Below are positions 1 to 6,117 of a stretch of DNA of 7,190 nt, piece after piece. The notes beneath the pieces are model-generated. The model made no database searches. It had not been told where the DNA came from and saw nothing but the letters and a program-made list of their open reading frames with translations. This DNA comes from Candidatus Competibacteraceae bacterium. GTDB lineage: Bacteria > Pseudomonadota > Gammaproteobacteria > Competibacterales > Competibacteraceae. A program made the position numbers and the translations under genes. The stretch is from positions 1 to 7,190 of the forward strand of contig JAAUQA010000158.1 in assembly GCA_012032855.1 (NCBI GenBank), given 5' to 3'. Every line of letters starts with the position of its first letter. Position 1 is the stretch's first letter.

Positions 1-808
1 CCCCTGGTGCGAAGTAGACGAAGAAGGGTTTTTCCGGCGTCAGCGCCTTCTGATACTTGATCCAGGCCGCCGCCTGGTTGGTCATGTCGGTCAGGAAGTG
101 GTAGTTCGGGTCCTCTGGCAGTTCCACCGGGTGCACACCGTCATAGATGAACGGTGCCCACTGATTGGTCTCGCCGCCGAGGAAGCCATAGAACTTATCG
201 AAACCCTGATGGGTTGGCCAGCGATCGAATGGCCCAGAGACGCTCGCTTCCCAGGCCGCGAGTTCATGCCATTTGCCGAACGCGCCGGTGCTGTAACCGT
301 TCAGACGCAGCATCTCGGCCAGCGGAGCGACATCGTTGGGAATCTGGCCGGTGTTTCCGGGGAAAGCCGTGCCGGTCTCAATGATCGAGCCCATATTATT
401 GACGTGATGATTACGCCCGCTTTTGAGTGCGGTGCGTGTCGGCGAGCAGACGGCAGTGGTGTGGAAATTGTTGAAATGCAACCCTTCGTTAGCGATCTGT
501 TCAAAGGTGGGCGTGCCGACTGGCCCGCCGAAGGGGCTGGTGCCGGCAAAACCGAGGTCATCTACCAGCACGACAAGCACGTTCGGCGCGTCCTCCGGCG
601 CTTTGACCTCGAAGTGCGGCGGCGGTGTCGCATTGCGCACGTCCAACTCGGTATAGGTTGGGCGTCTTGGCTCCGGGATGGGCAACACGGAGCGGTCGAG
701 CGCTTTCTCAGTCTGTGCATTGGCGACTAAGCTGCTTGACTGCTGTGCGGTGGCCCCAGCACTGGCGAAAATGACGAAACTGAACAGGACTGCAACAGTG
801 CGTTTCAT
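1..808 (-). CDS. Exported Cys-type arylsulfatase, N-terminal part (cut by left window edge)
   Basis: Reading leftwards from the ATG at 808-806 gives an open frame of 269 codons to the window edge with no stop. A GGGG Shine-Dalgarno-like run lies 7 bases before the ATG. Residues 1-21 form a signal peptide: KR, a hydrophobic core, then cleavage after ATA before QQ. The mature protein therefore acts in the periplasm or outside the cell. The sulfatase fold begins near residue 75 with VLVVLVDDLGF, where D83 and D84 are metal ligands. CSPTRTALKSGR follows, with C121 the residue converted to formylglycine and R125 conserved. GYSTGAFGKWHE at 171-182 supplies the active-site Lys179 and His181. Family knowledge: it hydrolyses sulfate esters and needs formylglycine modification; this subfamily is usually well over 700 residues. 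The later His, Asp and Asn/Gln ligands lie off the edge, so activity cannot be judged. K129 and S130 deviate from the classical signature (usually a hydrophobic residue, then T/A/R). The substrate is unknown. The gene is divergent from an AraC regulator. Confidence 0.94.
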   Translation of the reverse strand, partial: MKRTVAVLFSFVIFASAGATAQQSSSLVANAQTEKALDRSVLPIPEPRRPTYTELDVRNATPPPHFEVKAPEDAPNVLVVLVDDLGFAGTSPFGGPVGTPTFEQIANEGLHFNNFHTTAVCSPTRTALKSGRNHHVNNMGSIIETGTAFPGNTGQIPNDVAPLAEMLRLNGYSTGAFGKWHELAAWEASVSGPFDRWPTHQGFDKFYGFLGGETNQWAPFIYDGVHPVELPEDPNYHFLTDMTNQAAAWIKYQKALTPEKPFFVYFAPG

Positions 809-1032
809 TATTAATCCCCGATTGGCGTTATTGATTGCCACACTGCGTATTCGGGAAAGACATCAATATGATTATGAAAAAACCTTTCCAGTGCAGAGTA
901 TTACAGATGCGGCGAGAACGGCTTCCCGTTGTGGCGATAGACATGAGGTGCTGGCTTCTGACACTGAATTGCCAACGGTTGAGCTAACAGTGAAGTGTAG
1001 CCACTTAGCGTAAGCTTATCTTCCCGGTGGCT

Positions 1033-1068
1033 TGTCAAATCTCGACAAAGCACTGACAATTGGCGACA
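1033..1068 (-). promoter_or_regulatory. Candidate AraC-family operator: two half-sites 21 bp apart
   Basis: On the minus strand, 1068-1054 and 1047-1033 read TGTCGCCAATTGTCA and TGTCGAGATTTGACA. They match at 11 of 15 positions (TGTCGnnAnTTGnCA) with a period of exactly 21 bp, two helical turns. Direct repeats at this spacing are the usual binding layout of AraC/XylS regulators, and an AraC gene starts just downstream on the plus strand. The repeats point towards the divergent sulfatase, whose start is about 225 bp away. The site also lies 16 bp before the TTG start of the regulator, or 55 bp before an alternative GTG start, so autoregulation is equally possible. A weak minus-strand -10-like TACACT sits at 999-994. 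Binding is inferred, not shown. Confidence 0.45.
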
Positions 1069-1083
1069 GATTAGGGTTGGAAA

Positions 1084-2148
1084 TTGTTAATAGTGCGAGA
1101 CACAGAATCCCGACGGGTAGCAGTGAAGAATCAGCGTGTTTCGGTCGATGGCGTCGTTCGCGTCGGCCCTATGGCAAATGTGCCAGGCATTTTGCGTGAG
1201 TTCGGTTGTGAACCCGAGTCCATTTTCGGTAGCGTAGACCTCAAGCTCACGCAATTCGGCGATCCCGACAGCAAAATCTCCTACATCGCCGCGAGCAAAC
1301 TGCTGGCCCGCTGCGCAATGGCCACGGGTTGCCAGCACTTCGGATTGCTGTTGGGCGCGCGCGCCGACCCTTCCTTCCTCGGAATAACAGGCTTCATGCT
1401 CCGCGCTGCGCCTGATGTCGCGACGGCGCTAAAGAGTCTGGTTCGCCATTTGGACCTGCACGACCAAGGTGGTATGCCTACGCTTGTCACTAGAGATGGT
1501 GCCACATCGCTCGGCTACGTCATCTATCAGTCCGGGGTAGAGGCGACTGAGCAGATTTACGACCTCTCGATCGCTATTGCCTGCAACATCATGCGTGGCC
1601 TGTGCGGCGCGAGTTGGAAGCCCAACGCAGTGCTCCTCTCACGGCGATCGCCGCAAGACCCGCTGCCCTACCGGCGGTTCTTCCGAATACCCCCGCACTT
1701 CGACGCTGAGCAGAACGCGTTGGTATTCCAGGCCCGCTGGTTGGATCATCAGTTGACGTCAGCGGATCATCTGCTGCACCGCTATTTGGAGCAAGAGGCG
1801 AACGAGCTTCATGCCCACCAGAATGAATGCCTAGTCAGGGAACTGCGTCGGCTGTTGCGAAAATCGCTGGCGAGTAAGCGATGCGCGGTTACCGATATCG
1901 CCAGTCAATTCTGCATGCATGAGCGCACGCTGCATAGGCGACTCCGTGATGAGGGCACGACCTTCCGTCGCGAGCTTGAGGAAGTTCGGTATGAGGTGGC
2001 CCGACAGTTGCTCGCCGAGAGCACGATGCCTTTGAGCAAAATCGCGACGGCGCTTGAATACGCCGACGTGACTGCATTCACTCGGGCTTTCAAGCGGTGG
2101 TCGGGGATTTCACCGGGGCAATGGCGCGTGCGTAACACGCGTAGATAA
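1084..2148 (+). CDS. AraC-family transcriptional regulator with arabinose-binding-like N-terminal domain
   Basis: The protein has 354 residues from the TTG at 1084. Residues about 31-225 resemble the N-terminal ligand-binding domain of the OruR/ArgR-like AraC group (Arabinose_bd, PF12625): LREFGCEPESIF, then a helical region, HFGLLLG, and the FFRIPPHFDAEQNALVF stretch at about 199-215. Residues about 255-350 form the double helix-turn-helix domain. The first HTH is at DIASQFCMHERTLHRRL (271-287). The second is at PLSKIATALEYADVTAFTRAFKRWSG, followed by the typical SPGQWR ending. It is a cytoplasmic DNA-binding regulator with an unidentified small-molecule effector. Start choice: an AGGG run at 1073-1076 lies 7 bases before TTG 1084. 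An in-frame GTG at 1123, 5 bases after a GGG, would give about 341 residues, closer to the family norm, so the start is uncertain. The gene diverges from the sulfatase and converges on the dehydrogenase operon. The sulfatase is the natural first target candidate. Confidence 0.93.
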   Translation: MLIVRDTESRRVAVKNQRVSVDGVVRVGPMANVPGILREFGCEPESIFGSVDLKLTQFGDPDSKISYIAASKLLARCAMATGCQHFGLLLGARADPSFLGITGFMLRAAPDVATALKSLVRHLDLHDQGGMPTLVTRDGATSLGYVIYQSGVEATEQIYDLSIAIACNIMRGLCGASWKPNAVLLSRRSPQDPLPYRRFFRIPPHFDAEQNALVFQARWLDHQLTSADHLLHRYLEQEANELHAHQNECLVRELRRLLRKSLASKRCAVTDIASQFCMHERTLHRRLRDEGTTFRRELEEVRYEVARQLLAESTMPLSKIATALEYADVTAFTRAFKRWSGISPGQWRVRNTRR

Positions 2149-2169
2149 TCGGGTTATTCACTGAAGTAA

Positions 2170-2196
2170 AATCCGTTACGGCAGTAGCAACGGATT
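2170..2196. repeat. Perfect 8-bp inverted repeat between convergent genes
   Basis: AATCCGTT at 2170-2177 and AACGGATT at 2189-2196 form a perfect 8-bp stem with an 11-base loop. It lies 22 bases after the stop of the AraC gene. No T-run follows on the plus strand, and only a weak TTACTT follows on the minus strand. It may add to termination from either side, possibly as a second hairpin behind the stronger one at 2207-2241, but it is not a convincing intrinsic terminator by itself. Confidence 0.35.
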
Positions 2197-2202
2197 GCGC
2201 TG

Positions 2203-2241
2203 AAAACCACTGCCCCTCTCCCGAGGGAGGGAGGGCAGTGG
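2203..2241 (-). terminator. Intrinsic terminator of the etfB-etfA-acyl-CoA dehydrogenase operon
   Basis: CCACTGCCC at 2207-2215 pairs perfectly with GGGCAGTGG at 2233-2241. The inner C/T-rich and G-rich arms extend the stem past one bulged A towards a four-base loop near 2222-2225. Read on the minus strand, the hairpin is followed directly by TTTT (2206-2203). It begins about 9 bases after the TAA of the dehydrogenase, exactly where an operon terminator is expected. On the plus strand no T-tract follows, so termination of the AraC gene by the same hairpin would be weaker. Confidence 0.78.
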
Positions 2242-2249
2242 CAATGCCT

Positions 2250-4040
2250 TTAGAACTGCTCTTCAGCCAGAGCCAGCGTGGATGCGCCGCCGGCTTTAAC
2301 CATCTGCGCAAGTGCGGTGGCCTTGGGCAGGATCTGGTCGGCATAGAAACGGGCTGTCACCAATTTGGTCTCGTAAAAATCGGTGTCTTCTCCCGCTGCG
2401 AGTTTTTTATGCGCTATCAAGGCTGCACGCGCCATCTGCCAACCGCCGCAGACATAACCCACCAGCATCAAGTAATTGACTGAATTTGCCATTGCTGCAC
2501 TCGGATCTTCAGCCAGCGCACCAACCAGCGTATTGCTTGAACTACTCAGCGCATGGATTCCGGCAGCTAAGGATTTATGAATCGCCGCTAAATCGTCTCC
2601 TGTTGCAGCGCCCAGTTGTGCCTCTACAGCACGCATGTCGGCGATCAACTCGATCATCGCCGCACCCTTATCCAAGGGTAGTTTGCGTCCCACCAAGTCA
2701 GCGGCCTGAATACCGGTTGTGCCTTCGTAGATGGTGGCGATACGCGCATCACGGAAATGCTGAGCAACCCGGCTTTCTTCCACAAAGCCCATGCCCCCGT
2801 ATACCTGAATAGCCAGCGAGGCGACCTCAATGCCGATTTCGCTACACCAGCCTTTGGTTACCGGAATCAGCAAATCCAGCCGTGCGTGGTTGGCTTTGCG
2901 TACCGCAGCGTCCGATGATGCGCCGCCATGTCCATGTGCATGGCGATAACGTAATTGAGGGCGCGCATCGCTTCAATCTGCGACTTCATGGTCATCAGCA
3001 TACGGCGCACATCGGGATGGTGGATGATCGACACCCGTTCACCACCACGCGCACCCTTCATGGCAAAGCCCTGCACACGTTCTTTGGCATATTGCACAGC
3101 AGCCTGATAGGCACGATCGGCAACGGCCAAACCTTGCACACCTACTTTGAGTCGGGCTTCGTTCATCATGGTGAACATGTGCATGAGGCCCCGGTTGGGC
3201 GTACCCACCAGAAAGCCGATGGCGTCTTCATAACGCCAGTGAGCATGTGGCGCTGGCGTGAATGCCCAACTTATGCTCAATCCCTACACATTGGACGCCG
3301 TTAATCTGATCCTCCAGACTGCCGTCGGCTTTGACCAGATATTTGGGCACCAAAAACAACGAAATACCTTTCACGCCTTCCGGAGCATCCGGTAGCCGAG
3401 CCAACACCAAGTGAATGATGTTGTCGGTCATGTCATGGTCGCCCCAAGTGATGAAAATCTTGGTGCCGTTGATCCGATAGTGATCCCCTTCCGGGACCGC
3501 CTTGCACTTGACGTTACTGAGATCGGACCCTGCCGCAGGTTCAGTCAAATCCATGGTGCCCGCCCATTCGCCGGCAACCATTTTCGGCAAATAAGTCGCC
3601 TTCTGCTCGTCCGAACCATGATGCTTGATGCATTCCGTGGCGCCCGCACCCAGCAACGGGGCCAAGGCGAAGGACATGTTGGAGGCGTTCCACATTTCGT
3701 AAGTCGGTGTATTGAGCAACTCCGGCAGGCCCTGGCCATCATACTCGACCGGCGCGGCCAAGCCGTTCCATCCACCTTCGGAAAATTGTTTATACGCATC
3801 CGCAAAACCGTGCGGTGCGCGCACTTTACCGTCTACTAAACGCGCCCCCTCCTGGTTGGATTCCCAGTTCAGGGTGGCCAGCACTTCGCTGGCGAATTTA
3901 CCGGCTTCTTCCAAAATGGCTTCCGCCACATCGGCTACACCTTGTTCTTCATAAGCGGGCAAGGCGGCAACTTTGTCCAGGTCAGCCAGTTCTTTGATCA
4001 CAAAGGTCATGTCGCGAATCGGTGCGGCATATACGGTCAT
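2250..4040 (-). pseudogene. Acyl-CoA dehydrogenase with C-terminal extension domain, interrupted by two compensating frameshifts
   Basis: Flavin-dependent dehydrogenase that forms the alpha,beta double bond of acyl-CoAs and passes electrons to ETF. It starts at ATG 4040 with AGGAGA 6 bases upstream. The first frame (4040-3228) carries MDLTEPAAGSDLSNV (about 163-177), the FAD/substrate-binding signature, and GTKIFITWGDHD. It reaches TGA at 3230-3228, just after CSLAL. The homologous sequence continues in another frame as YEDAIGFLVGTPNRGL to about 2915, then returns to the first frame with DAAVRKANHARLDLLIPVTKGW. The last part has GGMGFVEE, YEGTTGIQ with the expected catalytic Glu at about residue 439, and a C-terminal domain (PF12806 type) ending in EEQF. 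One extra T at 3232-3233 and one missing base at 2912-2914 explain everything. Corrected, it would be 596 residues, a normal length for this family. All key motifs survive, so sequencing error or very recent decay are both possible. It is the last gene of the etf operon. Chain-length preference cannot be told. Confidence 0.93.
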
Positions 4041-4084
4041 AGTGGGTCTCCTGGGGAGAGGAATCGATCAATAGAGGCAACTGA

Positions 4085-4115
4085 CGAAAAGACGCCGCCC
4101 AATACTGCGGCGGCG
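4085..4115 (-). terminator. Intra-operon terminator-like hairpin between etfA and the acyl-CoA dehydrogenase
   Basis: Read on the minus strand, CGCCGCC (4115-4109) pairs with GGCGGCG (4099-4093) around a 9-base loop and is followed by TCTTTTCGTC. This is a GC-rich stem with a T-rich tail, starting about 20 bases after the etfA stop and ending about 50 bases before the dehydrogenase ATG. No good promoter is visible in the remaining bases, so the likely effect is partial termination that lowers dehydrogenase mRNA relative to etfBA. A 10-bp palindrome, CTGACGTCAG, lies next to it at 4120-4129. Confidence 0.6.
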
Positions 4116-4134
4116 CGCTCTGACGTCAGTCGTT

Positions 4135-5064
4135 TTACAATGCTTTGGTCAACTCGGGTACAACGGTGAACAAATCGCCCACCAACCCATAATCGGACAC
4201 TTGGAAAATCGGAGCCTCTTCATCCTTGTTGATGCACACGATGACCTTGCTGTCCTTCATGCCGGCCAAATGTTGAATAGCGCCGGATAGCCCGATACCG
4301 ATGTACAGTTCGGGAGCGATCACCTTACCGGTTTGGCCGATTTGATAATCGTTAGGGACATAACCGGCATCGACTGCTGCGCGGGTGGCGCCGACGGCAG
4401 CACCCAATTTGTCGGCCAAGTCATCCAGCAGTTTGAAGTTTTCGGAGCTGCCCAAAGCGCGGCCGCCGGCCACGACGACCCTAGCGCTAGTCATTTCAGG
4501 GCGATCCGACTCGGTGACTTCCTGACTGACATATTCGGACATGCCGGCCGCCGGAGTGGTTTCGACGGCTTCGACGGCGGCTGAGCCGCCTTCTGCTGCG
4601 GCTGCGTCGAAAGAAGTCGCACGCACGGTGATCACTTTGATCGCGTCTTTGGACTGGACGTTTACGAACACATTGCCGGCGTAAATGGGCCGCACGAACG
4701 TATCGGCGGATTCCACGGCGATGATCTCAGAGATTTGCGCCACATCCAGTAACGCCGCTACCCGGGGCATAAAGTTCTTACCCATAGTGGTAGCAGGGGT
4801 GATGATATGGCTGTAGTCAGCCGCCAGTTTGGCAACCAACGGTGAGATATTTTCAGCCAGTTCATGGTTGTAATGCGGGGCATCGGCAATCAGGACCTTA
4901 CTGACGCCTGCGATTTTGGCTGCGGCGTCGGCAGCGGCCTGACAATCCTGACCGGCTACCAGCACATGGATATCGCCACCCATTTGACCGGCGGCAGTGA
5001 CCGTGCTCAGCGTGGCCTTTTTGATAGTGGCGTTGTCGTGTTCAGCAATAACCAGCACACTCAT
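4135..5064 (-). CDS. etfA: Electron transfer flavoprotein, alpha subunit
   Basis: The protein has 309 residues from ATG 5064, the usual length. EtfA binds the FAD of the ETF heterodimer, which accepts electrons from acyl-CoA dehydrogenases in the cytoplasm and passes them to ETF-quinone oxidoreductase in the membrane. The N-terminal domain opens with SVLVIAEHDN. The C-terminal FAD domain shows VVAGGRALGSSENF (about 197-210), GATRAAVDAGY, QIGQTGK (about 241-247), LYIGIGLSGAIQHLAG (about 253-268) and NKDEEAPIFQVSDYGLVGDLF. Compared with the classical ETF-alpha signature, Gly, Leu and Cys replace the more common Ala/Thr, Ile/Val and Ala, which are mild changes. The ATG lies 2 bases after the etfB stop with AAGGTG 8 bases upstream. 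A TTG six bases earlier would overlap etfB and sit too close to this ribosome site. Co-transcription with etfB, probably translationally coupled, is very likely. Nothing suggests the bifurcating type. Confidence 0.97.
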   Translation of the reverse strand: MSVLVIAEHDNATIKKATLSTVTAAGQMGGDIHVLVAGQDCQAAADAAAKIAGVSKVLIADAPHYNHELAENISPLVAKLAADYSHIITPATTMGKNFMPRVAALLDVAQISEIIAVESADTFVRPIYAGNVFVNVQSKDAIKVITVRATSFDAAAAEGGSAAVEAVETTPAAGMSEYVSQEVTESDRPEMTSARVVVAGGRALGSSENFKLLDDLADKLGAAVGATRAAVDAGYVPNDYQIGQTGKVIAPELYIGIGLSGAIQHLAGMKDSKVIVCINKDEEAPIFQVSDYGLVGDLFTVVPELTKAL

Positions 5065-5066
5065 GA

Positions 5067-5816
5067 TCAAATCACCTTCGCTTCGTTCTTGAGTTTATCG
5101 ACTAATGTGGCGACATCAGGCACCTTAATACCGGCTTGCCGTTGGGGCGGCTCCCGATAGTTCGAGTAGGCCAGACGCGGCGTGACATCGACACCCAACG
5201 CATCGGGCTTGATGGTCTCCAGAGGTTTTTTCTTGGCCTTCATGATGTTAGGCAGTTTGACGAAACGCGGTTCATTGAGGCGTAGGTCCACGGTGATCAC
5301 GCTCGGCATAGTTAAGGCGTCTGTTTCCAACCCGCCGTCGACTTCGCGCACCACTGTGGCTTTACCGTCGCCCAATTCCAACTTAGAGATGAACGTGCCT
5401 TGGGCCCAACCCAACAGAGCGGCCAACATTTGGCCGGTCTGATTGGAATCATCGTCGATCGCCTGCTTGCCGAGCAATACCAGCTCCGGTTGTTCTTTAT
5501 CAACTAGGGCTTTCAACAGCTTGGCAATTGCCAAGGGTTGTAGCTCGGCATCGCTTTCCACCAGAACGCCGCGATCGGCGCCCATGGCTAATGCGGTGCG
5601 AATGGTGTCCTGGCAAGCGCTGGTGCCCATTGAAACCGCAATGATTTCGCTGGCTTTGCCAGCTTCTTTCAGACGGACGGCCTCTTCCACGGCAACCTCG
5701 TCGAAGGGGTTCATCGACATTTTGACATTGGCGATATCCGGACCGGTTCCATCCGTCTTGGCTCGCACATTGACGTTGTAGTCAACGACTCGCTTAACGG
5801 CAACTAATACTTTCAT
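5067..5816 (-). CDS. etfB: Electron transfer flavoprotein, beta subunit
   Basis: The protein has 249 residues, the standard length. EtfB is the AMP-binding partner of EtfA and carries the loop that docks onto acyl-CoA dehydrogenases. Visible marks are [15 protein letters not shown] at the N-terminus, [16 protein letters not shown] (36-51), [14 protein letters not shown] (116-129) in the nucleotide-binding region, and the ETF-beta signature [17 protein letters not shown] (156-172). The recognition-loop sequence [17 protein letters not shown] (181-197) includes the Leu that inserts into partner dehydrogenases. The ATG at 5816 has an AGGG run 6 bases upstream. It is the first gene of the leftward operon and is followed after 2 bases by etfA. 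A TATAAT box lies about 85 bases upstream. The frame is intact and no key residue is missing. Confidence 0.98.
   Translation of the reverse strand: MKVLVAVKRVVDYNVNVRAKTDGTGPDIANVKMSMNPFDEVAVEEAVRLKEAGKASEIIAVSMGTSACQDTIRTALAMGADRGVLVESDAELQPLAIAKLLKALVDKEQPELVLLGKQAIDDDSNQTGQMLAALLGWAQGTFISKLELGDGKATVVREVDGGLETDALTMPSVITVDLRLNEPRFVKLPNIMKAKKKPLETIKPDALGVDVTPRLAYSNYREPPQRQAGIKVPDVATLVDKLKNEAKVI
5073..5078 (-). promoter_or_regulatory. Ribosome binding site deciding the etfA start
   Basis: AAGGTG on the minus strand (5078-5073), inside the last codons of etfB, lies 8 bases before ATG 5064. The earlier TTG at 5070 would leave only about 2 bases, so ATG 5064 is preferred. The position supports translational coupling of etfA to etfB. 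Confidence 0.7.
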
Positions 5817-5899
5817 TCTTCACCCTTTAGATTTTCTGACGATTAGCAGATACCCGCTGACGCGAGCAACTAAAATCCTCTCCAACAGGAGGTCTCTCA

Positions 5900-5905
5900 A
5901 TTATA
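5900..5905 (-). promoter_or_regulatory. Probable -10 box of the etfBA operon promoter
   Basis: A perfect TATAAT reads on the minus strand at 5905-5900, which would place transcription initiation near 5893 and give a leader of about 77 bases. No good -35 hexamer is found at 16-18 bp. The best at 17 bp is ATGGTA, with 3 of 6 matches, so the promoter may depend on an activator. The leader contains a small stem, CTCC/GGAG, at 5880-5891. Confidence 0.4.
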
Positions 5906-5979
5906 TGGCAATATTGCAAGGTTACCATCGTAAAGTGGTCTTCTGCGGTCGACAACCCGTCTATCAGCAACTACGCTGA
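5905..5979 (+). CDS. Possible 24-codon small ORF upstream of acuI (speculative)
   Basis: ATG at 5905 opens a 24-codon frame ending in TGA at 5977-5979, encoding a short basic peptide (MAILQGYHRKVV..., ending PVYQQLR). A perfect AGGAGG lies at 5887-5892, but its 12-base spacing is longer than optimal. The motif also forms one arm of a small CTCC/GGAG stem that may belong to the etfB leader on the other strand. No membrane segment or known family is recognised. Chance is the most likely explanation; a leader peptide or small protein is possible. Confidence 0.15.
   Translation: MAILQGYHRKVVFCGRQPVYQQLR
5908..5917. promoter_or_regulatory. Palindrome GCAATATTGC next to the etfB -10 box
   Basis: A perfect 10-bp palindrome sits 2 bp upstream of the TATAAT box, in the spacer between -10 and -35 of the proposed etf promoter, where a repressor dimer could block transcription. 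A partly similar GCAATATGTAAGG occurs at 6040-6052, on the acuI side. The regulator is unknown, and the sequence does not match the FadR or PsrA operators I know. Confidence 0.25.
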
Positions 5980-6102
5980 ACTTTATGCAGGGAAATGGGC
6001 TGTATAAAAAGTCGATGGTATTCACTCTATCGCAAAGTCGCAATATGTAAGGTGATTGCCTAAGCCTCATAGACTAAGGAAGTCATCAATCTATAGCGTA
6101 AT

Positions 6103-6109
6103 AGGTGGG
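6103..6109 (+). promoter_or_regulatory. Ribosome binding site deciding the acuI start
   Basis: AGGTGGG at 6103-6109 lies 8 bases before ATG 6118. A TTG at 6112 in the same frame would be only 2 bases away and is therefore unlikely to be the start. Confidence 0.65.
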
Positions 6110-6117
6110 TTTTGCTT

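Larger units (their letters stand above)
5817..6117. other. Divergent intergenic region between etfB and acuI
   Basis: This 301-base gap is richer in A and T than its flanks and separates the two divergent transcription units. On the minus strand it holds a TATAAT box (5905-5900) next to the palindrome GCAATATTGC (5908-5917). On the plus strand a TATAAA at 6003-6008 is a possible -10 for acuI, but no good -35 is visible. A 24-codon ORF at 5905-5979 is the only small frame noticed. No tRNA, riboswitch fold or mobile-element end was seen. Confidence 0.6.

Noticed and set aside
98..730. 210-codon plus-strand open frame across the left end
   Set aside because: It lies antisense to the sulfatase gene, whose motifs on the minus strand are unmistakable, and its translation has no recognisable domain.
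820..900. Sigma-70 or sigma-54 promoter for the sulfatase
   Set aside because: CATAAT-like -10 boxes occur on the minus strand but without a matching -35, and no GG-N10-GC pair with the right bases was found, so no site is called.
678..1013. 111-codon plus-strand frame spanning the sulfatase start and the intergenic region
   Set aside because: It overlaps the sulfatase signal-peptide region in antisense, has no recognisable protein features, and ends just before the proposed operator.
2912..3234. Programmed ribosomal frameshifting in the acyl-CoA dehydrogenase
   Set aside because: Neither site has a slippery heptamer or stop-plus-pseudoknot arrangement, two opposite shifts would be needed, and this enzyme family is not known to use recoding.
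2882..3304. 140-codon plus-strand frame across the frameshifted part of the dehydrogenase
   Set aside because: It is rich in His and Arg with no family resemblance; it is a shadow of the conserved dehydrogenase sequence on the other strand.
5923..6020. Distant 8-bp inverted repeat TACCATCG / CGATGGTA in the divergent region
   Set aside because: With arms about 80 bases apart in a 300-base region, an 8-bp match is about what chance gives, and nothing else supports it.
6008..6040. Repeated AAAGTCG at 6008 and 6034
   Set aside because: It is only 7 bp with a 26-bp period that is not in phase with the helix, so it is not distinguishable from chance.
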